Source: Bacteroidota bacterium (GTDB lineage Bacteria > Bacteroidota > Bacteroidia > NS11-12g > UBA955). From it: a stretch of 64,000 bases of DNA. Below, piece after piece: positions 9,870 to 19,937 of the stretch (positions are counted from its first letter, which is position 1; every line of letters starts with the position of its first letter). Location of the stretch: positions 62,001-126,000 of the forward strand of contig JAEUUL010000004.1 of assembly GCA_016787485.1 (NCBI GenBank). The letters are read 5' to 3'. The position numbers and the translations under genes are program-made. A model generated the notes under the pieces. That model saw nothing but the letters and a program-made list of their open reading frames with translations, ran no database searches and was not told where the DNA came from.

Positions 9870-11136
9870 ACATCCGGGCCACCCTGTAGCGGTAAAAATT
9901 CACAAAATGATTGAGAAAACGGACCCCAATGTTCAGCCAATGCCATAAGATGGTTTCTTCTGAAATGACCCACCAGGGTTTCCTGTTTACTTCTCCGGAT
10001 GCAAAGAATTTCACCAATTCGTTTACAGGCAAATCTATAGCGCGTTGACTGAACCAATTCTGCGCTTCCTTACCCATAGAAATTCCAGTTTCAGGAGAAT
10101 CCCATAATTTTTGCAATTGCAAATTGAGCTGTTGCTCTGATTTGGCAGCGAGATAGGGGTAGGCCTCCAGTGCGTTTTCGTTTCCATGCTGAATGACCGG
10201 AAGTCCTGCGGCAATGGCCTCCATAGCTGTATTGTAAGACCAATAAGGTCCTGACAGGTTACCGATAAAAACATCACAGGATTTCAGCAGAGGAAAAAGT
10301 TGAATGCGCGGGGTGGGTGGGATCCAGCATATGTTCCTTTCTATGCCCAAATCATTTATCAATTCTTTTGCTGCTGTAACATCGGTGCCGTATTCAGCAA
10401 GAATGAGGCAGGCAGAAACGTCGTTTTTCTGTATCCAGTTTGCAAATCCACGCAGTAAAATATCCGTACCTTTATAGTGTATGGATTCAGGATTTAAAAA
10501 CTCACAACGGCTGTGCGCAACGGCGATGAACGAAAACTGAGAACGCAATTTGCGCACAATTTCCGTTAATTCAGCATTCAATTCAGCCTTTAAATAATCC
10601 GGCATATATAAATAGGGAATGCTCACCGGAAATCTGATACCACCAAATTGAATTTTATTCAAAGCCGATTCCAAAATCATATCGCCATTCTTATTCATGA
10701 ACAGCGCCCGTGAATGCCGGATTCCTGCTTTTTGAAAAAGCACAAATTGCATGCGGTCGATTTCCCAATTCTCAGGCCAGCGCTTAGAAGGTTTCCAAAA
10801 AGGATACTCTGCCAGGTCAGTACCAATAGGAATAAACAGGTCTGCAGTTATTCCCGCTTTAAACAGAAAAGCGGGTCCGAATTCGCTGCAGCAATATCTG
10901 TCGAAACCGGATAAATGATCGCGGATTTCCTGTTTGCTTATATTGTTCAGTTCCTGATGTTTCCATGGAAGCTGACGGATTGCGATGTCTTTAATATCTC
11001 CGATTGTATCTTTTTCCGGGGCAAAAGCCGTTAATTCTTCAATCAAAAACAATGTAACATCATGGCCTGCATCGCGGAGATATCTTGCCAGAATAAACTG
11101 CGCGTGATTTAAATTGCAAATGCAGGCAATCTTCAA
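9862..11136 (-). CDS. Putative GT-B glycosyltransferase
   Basis: The 424-residue protein opens with KIACICNLNHAQFILARYL, a GT-B N-terminal strand. Near residue 290 it has a divergent donor-site region, GPYWSYNTAMEAIAAGLPVI. The family signature is weaker than in the neighbouring gene, but fold and context agree. The only start that keeps the conserved N-terminus is a TTG at 11,136; the nearby ATG is in another frame and stops at once. The gap to the upstream ATP-grasp gene is 11 nt. A role in assembling the same glycan is inferred. Confidence 0.7.
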   Translation of the reverse strand: MKIACICNLNHAQFILARYLRDAGHDVTLFLIEELTAFAPEKDTIGDIKDIAIRQLPWKHQELNNISKQEIRDHLSGFDRYCCSEFGPAFLFKAGITADLFIPIGTDLAEYPFWKPSKRWPENWEIDRMQFVLFQKAGIRHSRALFMNKNGDMILESALNKIQFGGIRFPVSIPYLYMPDYLKAELNAELTEIVRKLRSQFSFIAVAHSRCEFLNPESIHYKGTDILLRGFANWIQKNDVSACLILAEYGTDVTAAKELINDLGIERNICWIPPTPRIQLFPLLKSCDVFIGNLSGPYWSYNTAMEAIAAGLPVIQHGNENALEAYPYLAAKSEQQLNLQLQKLWDSPETGISMGKEAQNWFSQRAIDLPVNELVKFFASGEVNRKPWWVISEETILWHWLNIGVRFLNHFVNFYRYRVARMYA

Positions 11137-11147
11137 TGTAATTTCAT

Positions 11148-12353
11148 TTATTCAGGAACAGAAACCGGCACTGGTTCCAACTCCCATATCAGGGTTTCTT
11201 CCACGCGGTCGGCCAGATTGACTGCCTCGTCACGGTTGAGGCCAGAAGTAATGACATGTCCTGCTCTTTCCAGTGAATTTTTTAAATCGCCTACTACATC
11301 ACCGGGTTGTTTAATCATTCCAATATCCAGAATTCCCGGCCAATTTTTTATTTCATCCATTCCCTTTACGGACTTAAGAATTCCATAGGGAGGGTTGAAG
11401 AAGCGGTATACAGACCCTCTTTGTTGAATGTGGTTCAAATCAGGGATTTCTCCGGTGAGGAGGTTGGCCATAGCCACCGGTGCATTCACACCGCTAACTG
11501 CTTCTATGATGGTATGGAAAATATGTCCGCCTCCACCGCGCGCACCTGTTTCAACCAGCGTGATTTTGTCACCGTTTATTATGGCCTCAGTATGCGCCAT
11601 ACCTGTGTGAATTCCCAGGGATTTTACTGCTCTTTTTACAGTGTCTTTGACCAAATTCAATTGTTCAGTGGTAAGGTTTGCAGGGTAATTGAGAGAGGTT
11701 GCCACACGCGTGCGTAAATCCGGTTTTACCTTGTCAGATATAGCCAGAATGTGCACTTGTCCGTGAACGCTTATGGACTCAATGGTGAGTTCAGTTCCTT
11801 CAACAAATCCTTCGCAAATGAGCCTGTTGTTTCGTACAAAAGGAATGGCGAAATTGAATGCCCATTCGATATCTTTTTCATTTTGCAGTACAGAAATACC
11901 GCGGCCGGAACCCCCGCTGTCCGTGGGTTTTACTACACAAGGAAAACCTACGGATCTGATTTTTTCTCTTAATTCCTGTAATGTGCTGAAAATAAAATAC
12001 GGAGGATTTGGCAAACTGTTTTTCTGCCAGGTGTCGCGCATAATGCCCTTGTCTGTTGCTGCAAGTGCGGCCTCCTCTGAAATCCCCTTTAAACCCAAAA
12101 TGGTTGACACATAAGCTGCGGGCCGTGTTCCCCAATCATTGACGGGAAGGATCGCATCTACCGGGTTATTTTTTACATAATTCAATAACGTTTCCTTGTC
12201 GGAAAAATTGAGATGTACGAATTCATTTGCCCTGGCAGCAGCCGGCGCCTGAGGATTGCCATCTATGGCTATGGTATAATACCCTGCATCCTTCAATAAA
12301 TCGAAGATGCGCATGTTGTAAATACCGGCGCCGAGGATGGCTATTTTTTTCAT
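11148..12353 (-). CDS. ATP-grasp carboxylate-amine ligase-like protein
   Basis: Starting at the ATG at 12,353 gives 401 residues. The protein has an N-terminal PreATP-grasp fold (MKKIAILGAGIYNM), then the ATP-grasp core with VVKPTDSGGSGRGIS, EGFVEGTELTIE and LVETGARGGGGH, which hold the ATP- and Mg-binding residues. Such enzymes activate a carboxylate as acyl phosphate and join it to an amine. In a sugar operon the likely role is to attach an amino acid or other acid to an amino sugar, or to make a precursor. A frame extension upstream to 12,428 only overlaps the preceding gene. It starts 5 nt after that gene's stop. Confidence 0.82.
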   Translation of the reverse strand: MKKIAILGAGIYNMRIFDLLKDAGYYTIAIDGNPQAPAAARANEFVHLNFSDKETLLNYVKNNPVDAILPVNDWGTRPAAYVSTILGLKGISEEAALAATDKGIMRDTWQKNSLPNPPYFIFSTLQELREKIRSVGFPCVVKPTDSGGSGRGISVLQNEKDIEWAFNFAIPFVRNNRLICEGFVEGTELTIESISVHGQVHILAISDKVKPDLRTRVATSLNYPANLTTEQLNLVKDTVKRAVKSLGIHTGMAHTEAIINGDKITLVETGARGGGGHIFHTIIEAVSGVNAPVAMANLLTGEIPDLNHIQQRGSVYRFFNPPYGILKSVKGMDEIKNWPGILDIGMIKQPGDVVGDLKNSLERAGHVITSGLNRDEAVNLADRVEETLIWELEPVPVSVPE

Positions 12354-12358
12354 ATCCG

Positions 12359-13048
12359 TTAAACGAGGGGGTTTTCTTCCGGACGGAATTTGTTGCTCTC
12401 CGGTTCGTTCAGGTATTTTTTCATACAAACGGTTTCATAGGTGCTCCATTTGCGACGGTCAATACAATCAAACCAAATGTCTTCCTGCTCTTCGATCCAA
12501 TCCAGTTTTTTTAAAAATTCTTCGGTATGCAGTTCTTTGGGGATAATAATGACCCCGCTGTCGTCACATACTGCAATGGTATCGTCGTATCTGGCCCTTC
12601 TTTCGGCAATGGTTTCCGGATCAAGGTCGATTTCCGAAGGACGGTTGAAACACCCAATGGGCGTAACTCCTTTTAACCAGATGGGATAATTTTCTTTGAT
12701 CAGATGGGGGATATCCCGCAATTTACCAAGCACCACCAGAGCCTCGGATTGCCTGTAAAGCATGAGGTATTTGGTAACCAAATCTCCGAATATGGCACGT
12801 TCACCACAGTTGAAAGGCTCTGTGATGATGACATAGCCCGGATCGATATCAGCCACCTGCCGGTGATGCTCCCAGTTGCTCTCATTGAGGGCATAAGTCC
12901 ATTTCACTTTTCCGACTTTGAAATGCCGTGAATTGAGGGCGTAGAGCCCATAGTCCAGGTTTCCGGTTTTGTCCATGCAGTCTGCCACTTCAGTAGAACT
13001 GATGCGGTTTTGCCGTATTTTTTGAATGATTAGGTCTGTGTAATTCAT
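12359..13048 (-). CDS. RraA-like family protein (aldolase/decarboxylase fold)
   Basis: With the ATG at 13,048, which overlaps the preceding stop as ATGA, the product has 229 residues. It shows the RraA/HMG-aldolase pattern: CGERAIFGDLVTKYLM, then a VVLGKLRDI segment matching the family's gGxxRD metal and pyruvate-enolate site, then the DDTIAVCDDSGVIIIP strand pair. Members are class II pyruvate aldolases, oxaloacetate decarboxylases or RNase E inhibitors. In a polysaccharide operon an aldol or retro-aldol step on a sugar acid is the most sensible guess. A homologue in this setting is unusual. Confidence 0.72.
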   Translation of the reverse strand: MNYTDLIIQKIRQNRISSTEVADCMDKTGNLDYGLYALNSRHFKVGKVKWTYALNESNWEHHRQVADIDPGYVIITEPFNCGERAIFGDLVTKYLMLYRQSEALVVLGKLRDIPHLIKENYPIWLKGVTPIGCFNRPSEIDLDPETIAERRARYDDTIAVCDDSGVIIIPKELHTEEFLKKLDWIEEQEDIWFDCIDRRKWSTYETVCMKKYLNEPESNKFRPEENPLV

Positions 13049-13923
13049 GGGTTTAAGGAATATGCTGTTTGCTGCAATTGTCCGGATAGGGTTACAAACT
13101 GAAAGTTCTGATCTGACAAATGCTGAAGGTTCAGACACATGGTTTCTTTGCTGAACGCGAGCATTCCATGTTGCCGCGGGTTGGGGAGAAACTCATATGG
13201 ATGGGCAATGAGATTGATATGATTTGCGGTAATGTCTGCCAATGCCTTGTTAAAAATCTCAGAATGGTAGCATGGGTTAAGGTATCTGATGACTCCGGAT
13301 TCGGTATCGTAGGGCGAAGCAATGGGCAGGGTAGTCATTGGGTATTCGAGGACCCTTAATGACGGTGCACCGGGTATCTGGTAATCGTCCACAGAGGGGT
13401 GGTAGGGAGTTGTGGTGCAACGTTGCCAGTCTCTCACACTCATCTCCCATGCGTACAGAGGTCTGGGCATGGCAGAACAATCCACGGCAATGCCGAGCTG
13501 GTCTATGGTATGCATGGTGTGATTGGTATGGTAAGCCCATCCCATGCGCAGCATGTTCAGTCCATGCTTTTGTGCCAGGGGAAAGCATGCTTTCAATTCT
13601 TCTGACACTTCAATTTCGTTGGTATTCTGTTTCCATTTTCCATTGACAAGGGAATAGGAATGGAAATGCCATTCTATCTGGTGTCCATTGTTTCTTAACC
13701 ATGCTATTTTTTCGGGGTGTGCCTGAAAAATATAATCTGCTGAGCCATGCAATGAGCTGAGTTGTTTGTCGATGCGGATAAACCAGGTGGTTTTTAACCC
13801 GGGGATGCGCGCACAAACATCCTGAAAAACCGGAAAGGCGAGATTAAATTCATCCACCTGCCCGCCGGATACATAATCGGCCAAATCCAGATCGAAGGTG
13901 ATTGCAGCAGTTTTCTGTATCAC
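13045..13923 (-). CDS. Polysaccharide deacetylase-like protein (NodB-type fold)
   Basis: A 292-residue protein beginning with a TFDLDLAD motif, which resembles the TFDDG metal-binding opening of NodB/PDA deacetylases. An EWHFHSYS segment near residue 80 carries two histidines, and LIAHPYEF lies near the C-terminus. Members remove N- or O-acetyl groups from sugars. There is no signal peptide, so the target would be a cytoplasmic nucleotide-sugar or lipid-linked intermediate. The start is a GTG that overlaps the upstream aminotransferase stop by 4 nt (GTGA). Divergent motifs leave some doubt about activity. Confidence 0.7.
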   Translation of the reverse strand: MIQKTAAITFDLDLADYVSGGQVDEFNLAFPVFQDVCARIPGLKTTWFIRIDKQLSSLHGSADYIFQAHPEKIAWLRNNGHQIEWHFHSYSLVNGKWKQNTNEIEVSEELKACFPLAQKHGLNMLRMGWAYHTNHTMHTIDQLGIAVDCSAMPRPLYAWEMSVRDWQRCTTTPYHPSVDDYQIPGAPSLRVLEYPMTTLPIASPYDTESGVIRYLNPCYHSEIFNKALADITANHINLIAHPYEFLPNPRQHGMLAFSKETMCLNLQHLSDQNFQFVTLSGQLQQTAYSLNP

Positions 13924-14945
13924 AATCCGGAATAAATCTGATGAGAAATATCAATGATGTGTTGCACCTGTTCGTCGGACAGTTGGGGGAGAATGGGAAG
14001 AGATACCGTATTCTCAAGCGCATATGCAGCATTGGGGAAAAGGGAGTCTGAAATGCCAAGTTCATGATGAATCAAAGCATCCACACCCCTGCGGACAGCG
14101 ATACCCTGAATGGCGTATTGCTGCTGTATATGGGTAAACGAGGAATGAATATGCACAGGAAACCGAAAGAACATGGAAGCACCGGCTATGTTCTGAGCAG
14201 GGCTAAGCCAGGCTGACGGCAAATCACGGAGGTAACGTGAACTGATTTTTCGCCGTTGGTTCAGAAAATCGGAATACCGCTTGAGTTGTGCAAGGACCAG
14301 TGCGGATTGGACATCACTCATACGACCTACAAGCGGCAGTTGAGGCAATAAATTGCGTGCCCGGGAACCCTGCGCATGGAAAGCGAATGAGGCGAATCCA
14401 CCTTCGCCGCCCGAGATACATTTGGTGCCATGAAAGGAACCGAAAGCCCACTGGGTGGCCTGGCCCGAGAAGTTGGCAGGACTCCAACCGCCGAGGCTTT
14501 GACAAATATCCTCAATGACGGGTACGCCCAACTGAATGAAAGCTTCGGTTTGTGCTTTTATACCAAAGGTATGAACAAGAATGATGGCCTTTGTATGATT
14601 GGTAATTAACGGGGCCACCGTTTCGGGGGTCATTACCCAATGGGGGCCGATATCGCAAAGCACCGGGATGGCACCTGACATACGCACTGTATGATAGACT
14701 TTATCGCACACATATGTGGGAAGAATGACTTCGGAGCCGGGTCCGATTTCTAGTGTTTTAAGAATCAGAAAAAGCGCCTGTGAGCCTGAACCGGTGAGGA
14801 TGGTTGTATCCTTATGGAGAAGATCGGAAAGAGACTGCTCCAGGGCAGTGCCTCTCGCACCTGATGATAACATAGCCGAACGGGTGACTTCTGCCACCGC
14901 ATCGAGTTCAGATTCAGTAATCCAGGGTTGAGAGTGGGGTATCAT
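13920..14945 (-). CDS. DegT/DnrJ/EryC1/StrS aminotransferase (second copy)
   Basis: The 341-residue protein has the fold-type I aminotransferase pattern: GSGSQALFL for cofactor phosphate binding, PVIEDICQS with the ring-nitrogen aspartate, and the PLP lysine K175 in FHGTKCISGGEGG. It is one of three paralogues in this operon, and its active-site region differs clearly from the others, so a separate amino sugar or a non-sugar ketone may be its substrate. It starts 6 nt after the stop of the PhyH-type oxygenase, suggesting oxidation followed by transamination. The substrate is not known. Confidence 0.85.
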   Translation of the reverse strand: MIPHSQPWITESELDAVAEVTRSAMLSSGARGTALEQSLSDLLHKDTTILTGSGSQALFLILKTLEIGPGSEVILPTYVCDKVYHTVRMSGAIPVLCDIGPHWVMTPETVAPLITNHTKAIILVHTFGIKAQTEAFIQLGVPVIEDICQSLGGWSPANFSGQATQWAFGSFHGTKCISGGEGGFASFAFHAQGSRARNLLPQLPLVGRMSDVQSALVLAQLKRYSDFLNQRRKISSRYLRDLPSAWLSPAQNIAGASMFFRFPVHIHSSFTHIQQQYAIQGIAVRRGVDALIHHELGISDSLFPNAAYALENTVSLPILPQLSDEQVQHIIDISHQIYSGL

Positions 14946-14951
14946 AGCTGA

Positions 14952-15803
14952 TTACTTAAAATACGTATTGCTCATGTCGTACTGGCCGCTTTTGAACTTG
15001 CGGGTTTCCTGGTTCCAGTCGCGGTTTTCGAGATAATCATGTGGCACACGTACATTCCAACCCAATCTTTGTTTTACAATGGGTGCGGCCGATTCCAGCT
15101 CCTTATTGCTGAGATAAAATTCAACCTGTTGTTTAAACGGCGCCAGGGTGTATTTGATGACTATCATAGGGCGCGGCAGGCCACTGACATTGTCGCCAGC
15201 ACGGTGCCAAGTGCAACTGTCAACGACAAAAGCCTCACCGGCTTTACCCACAGCACTTTGCCGGTGTTTCATCAGAAAATCCAGACTGGGCATATCCCTG
15301 AATGCATGGGTGCCGGGGACAAACTGGGTAGAGCCGTTGTCAGGGCCGTAGTCTACCAGTGGAATCATGACAATGATACTGGTACGACAATTCGGGAACC
15401 AAGGCATGTCGCGGTGAAATCCATGACCCACCATTTCACTTTTCTCTTTTCCATCGAGAATGATGGCATTGTATGAATGGATAACGGCCTTGTCATTGAG
15501 CAGGGTGTTAACGATCGTATTCAGTTGGTCCCCTCCGATCAGGTCATAGTATTTACCGGCAAAGCGGCCCAGGTCATTTACCGTTTCGATGGAGAAATTG
15601 GCTTTTAAGGTTTCAATTCCAAATTCTGCAATGTCTTCCTCCTTTTTCCTGCGCAGGTCTTGTAAAAACCAGGCTATGTCTTCATCGGACAGGATTTTCC
15701 CGAGAGAGGCAACGCCCCGGATGTTCATTTCCTCGGTTAGTGCTGCAGCGTCTATCATACTGAATCTGTTCAGGATTGTGCGGTCATTTGCGATTTCATC
15801 CAT
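14952..15803 (-). CDS. Phytanoyl-CoA dioxygenase (PhyH) family Fe(II)/2-oxoglutarate oxygenase
   Basis: This 283-residue protein carries the facial triad of the family: an HxD pair in [12 protein letters not shown] and a distal histidine in [10 protein letters not shown], followed by an arginine in [10 protein letters not shown] that would bind 2-oxoglutarate. Members hydroxylate or oxidise carbon centres. In a glycan operon the substrate may be a nucleotide sugar or sugar acid. Two in-frame ATGs are possible: 15,803, which overlaps the upstream epimerase gene by 34 nt, and 15,758, which leaves a gap of 11 nt. The shorter form would still hold all catalytic residues. Confidence 0.82.
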   Translation of the reverse strand: MDEIANDRTILNRFSMIDAAALTEEMNIRGVASLGKILSDEDIAWFLQDLRRKKEEDIAEFGIETLKANFSIETVNDLGRFAGKYYDLIGGDQLNTIVNTLLNDKAVIHSYNAIILDGKEKSEMVGHGFHRDMPWFPNCRTSIIVMIPLVDYGPDNGSTQFVPGTHAFRDMPSLDFLMKHRQSAVGKAGEAFVVDSCTWHRAGDNVSGLPRPMIVIKYTLAPFKQQVEFYLSNKELESAAPIVKQRLGWNVRVPHDYLENRDWNQETRKFKSGQYDMSNTYFK

Positions 15804-16732
15804 TCTGCAGTGCGCAGAATGCCTTCTTCAAGATCCACTTTGGCTTTAAATCCGAGTATTTCATCCGTCTTATCCACGCTGGGAATGCGAATGGCAATAT
15901 CAGCAGAAAGTGCGGGGTAATAATTGATGGGAGAACTTGAACCCAGAACCCTGCAAACAGCCTGTGCAAGTCCCAAAATGGTAATGACTGCCCTTGCATT
16001 GCCAATGTTAAAGCTATGTCCGATAGCCTTTGGATTTTCTATGCACTGGAAAAGACATTCCACAAAATCATCTACAAAACACCAGGCCCGAATCTGAGCT
16101 CCATCGCCATATATTTTTATCTCCTCATTTCTTAAAGCACGACTGATAAAAAGTTGTATAGCGCCTTCGCCAGTCTGTCCCGGACCATACACGTTAAAGG
16201 GGCGCACAGTCACAACTGGCAAACCATATTGTTTGAAATAGGCATGTGCCAGATGCTCACCGGCCAACTTGCTCACTGCATAGGTCCAGCGGCCTTCGCC
16301 TGCACTGCCCGAAACAGTTTGCTCATCTTCTGTTACTTTAAAGGCCATAGGACCGAATACCTCGGAGGTACTGAAATCCACAAAGCGGTCGCTGATGCCA
16401 TTGACACGTGCAGCCTCTAGAGCATTTGCTGTGCCAATCATATTCACGCGCATGGTATTTACAGGGTTTTTCACGACTGTATCAATGCCGGCGATAGCTG
16501 CTGCATGAACTACAATATCTGCACCTTTCATGCTGGTTTCCAGCAAGGGGTAATCCAGAACATCTCCTTTGATGACTGTGAGATTGGGGTGATTGATAAA
16601 GCCACTGCCAGTAAGTGTATCTCTGTGAAAATTGTCATATACCGTAATGCGATTGTCGGCAATGAGGCGCTGGATGAGGGTGTTGGCAATAAAGCCGGCT
16701 CCCCCGGTGATGAATATATTTTTATTTTGCAT
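15770..16732 (-). CDS. NAD-dependent epimerase/dehydratase (extended SDR)
   Basis: The 320-residue protein starts with the NAD-binding loop [13 protein letters not shown] and contains the SDR catalytic pair in TYAVSK, plus an STSEVFGP segment typical of nucleotide-sugar epimerases and dehydratases. It probably changes the stereochemistry or oxidation state of a UDP- or dTDP-sugar for the polysaccharide. Its start overlaps the upstream aminotransferase gene by 11 nt. Its specificity cannot be predicted from the visible motifs. Confidence 0.88.
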   Translation of the reverse strand: MQNKNIFITGGAGFIANTLIQRLIADNRITVYDNFHRDTLTGSGFINHPNLTVIKGDVLDYPLLETSMKGADIVVHAAAIAGIDTVVKNPVNTMRVNMIGTANALEAARVNGISDRFVDFSTSEVFGPMAFKVTEDEQTVSGSAGEGRWTYAVSKLAGEHLAHAYFKQYGLPVVTVRPFNVYGPGQTGEGAIQLFISRALRNEEIKIYGDGAQIRAWCFVDDFVECLFQCIENPKAIGHSFNIGNARAVITILGLAQAVCRVLGSSSPINYYPALSADIAIRIPSVDKTDEILGFKAKVDLEEGILRTAEWMKSQMTAQS

Positions 16733-17837
16733 ATATTTTTTGAATGATTGTATTCAGAGTATTGGCTACAAATTCTGCCTGAGAAACAGTTAATGATGCA
16801 TACATTGGCAATGCAATACCCTGATGAAAAGCATTGAAAGCATTGGGATACAAATCCTGAACAGGCAGCTTGTATTTCTGCTTATAATATTGAACATCGG
16901 GAATGCATTGTGCACCATAACTGAGTCCGATATTTGCATTTTTTGCTTCGGAAAACAGCATATCCCTATTCACTTTTTGCCTGGGGATAATATGAAAAGT
17001 TTGCCAGGTATGACTGGTGAAAGCAGGCGTGGATGGCAGTTGAAAATATTCCTGATTGAGGCATTGTGCATACACTTCAGCCAATTTGGATTTTTGCTGA
17101 ATCTGATCGAATAAACGATGGGTTTGGCTAAGGACGAGTGCGGCCTGAAAATCCGTCATCCGGTAATTGAAACCCGCTTCCACGAATTCCATTTTGCCAT
17201 TTTGCATTTCAATACCATGATTTCGAAATATACGCAATCTGGCTGCCAGTTCAGCGTCTGAAGTAAGAATCATACCCCCTTCTCCGCTTGTAATTGCCTT
17301 GCGCGGGTGCAGCGAAAATGAAGCGGCGTAGCTGTCTTTGCCAAGCGGTACTCTGTTGTATGTTGCGCCGGCTGCGCATGCTGCATCTTCAATACAAAAC
17401 AGATTGTGTTTGTTGCAAATCATCCGGATGGGATCCAAATCTGCAGATAACCCAAATTCATGGACCGGAATGATTGCTTTTGTATTGGAATGAATGACTG
17501 CTTCTATTCCTGCGGGATCAATGTTCCATGTATCGGGTTGCACATCCACAAAAACGGGTTTGGCGCCCACCAGTTCCACCACATTGGCAGTGGCCACATA
17601 ACTAAAAGCAGGAATAATCACTTCATCGCCCGGACCAATGCCCAATGCATGCAGGATAAGGTGCAGGGTAGCTGTGCCATTGGAAACGGCCACTGCATGC
17701 CTGGCCCCGGTCAATTTGCAAAATGCGGCTTCCAGTTCAGCCACGTTCGGGCCCTGCACCAGCATACCTGAACGCATTACTGCGGTGGCGGCCAAAATGT
17801 CCTGCTCCTGAATATCAGGGATGAATAAGGGTATCAT
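16722..17837 (-). CDS. DegT/DnrJ/EryC1/StrS aminotransferase (third copy)
   Basis: Starting at the ATG at 17,837, 1 nt after the ABC ATPase stop, gives 371 residues beginning [10 protein letters not shown]. The protein has SNGTATLHL, the ring-nitrogen aspartate in [10 protein letters not shown], and the PLP lysine K180 in [15 protein letters not shown]. Its length and the SLHPRK motif fit sugar aminotransferases such as those acting on 4-keto-6-deoxy sugars. With the SDR protein directly downstream it may form a dehydration or epimerisation plus transamination pair. The frame is open 50 codons further upstream, but that part lies over the ATPase gene. Confidence 0.88.
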   Translation of the reverse strand: MIPLFIPDIQEQDILAATAVMRSGMLVQGPNVAELEAAFCKLTGARHAVAVSNGTATLHLILHALGIGPGDEVIIPAFSYVATANVVELVGAKPVFVDVQPDTWNIDPAGIEAVIHSNTKAIIPVHEFGLSADLDPIRMICNKHNLFCIEDAACAAGATYNRVPLGKDSYAASFSLHPRKAITSGEGGMILTSDAELAARLRIFRNHGIEMQNGKMEFVEAGFNYRMTDFQAALVLSQTHRLFDQIQQKSKLAEVYAQCLNQEYFQLPSTPAFTSHTWQTFHIIPRQKVNRDMLFSEAKNANIGLSYGAQCIPDVQYYKQKYKLPVQDLYPNAFNAFHQGIALPMYASLTVSQAEFVANTLNTIIQKIYAK

Positions 17838-17838
17838 A

Positions 17839-19095
17839 TCAATTGAATGTCCAGATTGCTTTTCCCTGCACGTGGCCGTTTGTCCAGCCAAAAGGATATG
17901 AATCGTCATCGGTTTCACCAGCAGCAATGACTGTGAATTCGAGTGCACTTTCCAGACTATGTAAAGGAACTCCATTAGCACCGGCAACCGTTATGTCTAT
18001 ATAGTATTTGCCTGGAAGCAGTCTGTTTTCAATTTGCAATTGCAGATTGTTTTCACCCTCTTTCAATGACAAACCAAATCCATCGTACCGGTTAACAATA
18101 TCCTGAACGATTTCATTGGTTGCACTTTTTACCTGAATACCCAATAAAGCATTTGTAATATCCCGGGTAGCGGTCATGGAGACCATCAGGCATACCGGGC
18201 TGTGAAATTTAAATGTATCTGTGTGTTCCCCATTTCGTGCAGCCAGGATAAGTTTGTGAAAAACAACTTCGCGGGTGCCGGAACCCATATCGGTGGGAAC
18301 AATCCCATCGCCTGAAACACGCTTGGTGGTTTGCAGGTATTTTTCGATGGCCTCGTCAATACCGGCATCGCAAACGAGTCCGCCGCGTGAGAGCAGAACT
18401 CCGCGCTGACAAAGACTGCGGACGGTTCCCATATTGTGGCTCACGAACAGTACAGTGCGACCCTGTCCGGAAACGTCGCGCATTTTTCCCACGCATTTTT
18501 CCTGGAATTCAATATCTCCTACTGCCAACACTTCGTCTACAACAAGAATGTCAGGTTCAAGATGGGCGGCAACGGCAAATCCCAGACGCACCGTCATTCC
18601 TGAAGAATATCGCTTTACAGGAGTATCGATGTATTTGGCGACCCCGCTGAATTCCACAATATCGTCGAATCTCTGTCTGATTTCATGACGGTTCATACCC
18701 AGGATGGCGCCATTCAGAAATATGTTTTCACGGCCAGTAAGATCGGGGTGAAATCCGGTTCCTACTTCAAGCAAACTGGCCATTCGGCCTGTGACCTGAA
18801 TGCTGCCCGTGGTGGGGGAAGTGATGCGGCTGAGCAGTTTTAACAGGGTGCTTTTGCCTGCACCATTTTTCCCAATGATACCCAGAACCTGACCCTGTGG
18901 CACATTAAAGTCAATGTCCTTCAGGGCCCATACATATTCTTCCATTCCGGATACCGTACGGTCATTTTCAGCCACCCGTGCAGGACCACGACCGGAAATG
19001 CGCCTGCCTGCATCTCTGATGAGGGTGCGCAAATTGTACTCGCCCAGGCGGTACATTTTCGAAACATTTTTTATTTCCAGTGCGTTTATTGCCAT
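17839..19095 (-). CDS. wzt: Polysaccharide ABC exporter ATPase with C-terminal Wzt-like domain
   Basis: The protein has 418 residues. The ATPase domain shows Walker A (GKNGAGKST, about residues 75-83), the signature RYSSGMTVRLGFAVA and Walker B followed by VVDEVLAVGD. After about residue 270 a beta-rich C-terminal domain follows, like the Wzt domain that binds the modified end of an O-antigen before export. It pairs with the permease directly upstream; the stop and start overlap as TGATG. A preceding TTG codon is in frame, but the ATG at 19,095 is preferred. This makes an ABC-dependent rather than Wzy-dependent export route likely. Confidence 0.92.
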   Translation of the reverse strand: MAINALEIKNVSKMYRLGEYNLRTLIRDAGRRISGRGPARVAENDRTVSGMEEYVWALKDIDFNVPQGQVLGIIGKNGAGKSTLLKLLSRITSPTTGSIQVTGRMASLLEVGTGFHPDLTGRENIFLNGAILGMNRHEIRQRFDDIVEFSGVAKYIDTPVKRYSSGMTVRLGFAVAAHLEPDILVVDEVLAVGDIEFQEKCVGKMRDVSGQGRTVLFVSHNMGTVRSLCQRGVLLSRGGLVCDAGIDEAIEKYLQTTKRVSGDGIVPTDMGSGTREVVFHKLILAARNGEHTDTFKFHSPVCLMVSMTATRDITNALLGIQVKSATNEIVQDIVNRYDGFGLSLKEGENNLQLQIENRLLPGKYYIDITVAGANGVPLHSLESALEFTVIAAGETDDDSYPFGWTNGHVQGKAIWTFN

Positions 19096-19937
19096 CAAAC
19101 GGTATCTATAAATGCTTTTTCGGTGCGGTTAAAAATGAGTAATGCGAGCATAAACAGAGCCACGCAGAAACTATAGCTGTATATAAGCATATGTGTGTCT
19201 GCTGCGCCTGAGCCCAGGAAACCGTGACGAATGCTTTCGATGATTCCGGTCATTGGATTTGCCTCAATGCATTTGCGAAGTAAGCCTTTTGCCAGGCTGA
19301 GGGGATAAATAACCGGTGTGAGAAACATGAGTAGCTGAACAGCAAAACCAATAAGGAAACTTACATCGCGGTAACGGGTGCTGAGAGAGGAGGCTATCAT
19401 GCCAATGCCCAAACCCAGCAAAGCCATCATCAATACGTGTACCGGCAAGAGCAGCGCTGCAGGCGTAGGATGAATACTGCCGTGGTACCAATACCACACC
19501 CAGAAGAACGCGAAGAGGAGCAACTGAAGTCCCAGTTTTACGAGGGTGCTCACGGCAAGACTCAGGGGCACCACGGTGCGCGGGAAATATACCTTGCCGA
19601 ACAGGTCTTTGTTGCCCACAAATATATTCGACGTATTGATGGTGCAAGTGGCAAAATAGCTCCAGAAGACATTGCCTGTGAGATAGAATAAAAATGCTGG
19701 TAACCCATCGGTTTGCAAACCAGCCACCTGATTGAAAATAATAAATTGTGTACCCGACGTGAGCAATGGTTGTATAAATAGCCAAAGCGGTCCCAGAAGG
19801 GTTTGTTTATAGACAGTAACCACATCGCGGCGCACAAGCATCCACAACAAATCGCGGTATTGCCATATTTCGGACAGCCTGATATCCAAAAGGCGACGCG
19901 AAGGGGTAATGGTATATGTGTCAGACTGTTTTCTCAA
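19095..19937 (-). CDS. wzm: Polysaccharide ABC exporter permease (ABC-2 type)
   Basis: The 280-residue integral membrane protein has about six hydrophobic segments and the ABC-2 N-terminal interface YRDLLWMLVRRDVVTVYKQT, where a short amphipathic helix contacts the ATPase. It would carry lipid-linked polysaccharide across the inner membrane together with the Wzt-like ATPase. No ATG precedes the conserved N-terminus. The likely start is a TTG at 19,937 lying inside the end of the UpxY-like gene (17-nt overlap), so its translation is probably coupled to that gene. Confidence 0.9.
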   Translation of the reverse strand: MRKQSDTYTITPSRRLLDIRLSEIWQYRDLLWMLVRRDVVTVYKQTLLGPLWLFIQPLLTSGTQFIIFNQVAGLQTDGLPAFLFYLTGNVFWSYFATCTINTSNIFVGNKDLFGKVYFPRTVVPLSLAVSTLVKLGLQLLLFAFFWVWYWYHGSIHPTPAALLLPVHVLMMALLGLGIGMIASSLSTRYRDVSFLIGFAVQLLMFLTPVIYPLSLAKGLLRKCIEANPMTGIIESIRHGFLGSGAADTHMLIYSYSFCVALFMLALLIFNRTEKAFIDTV

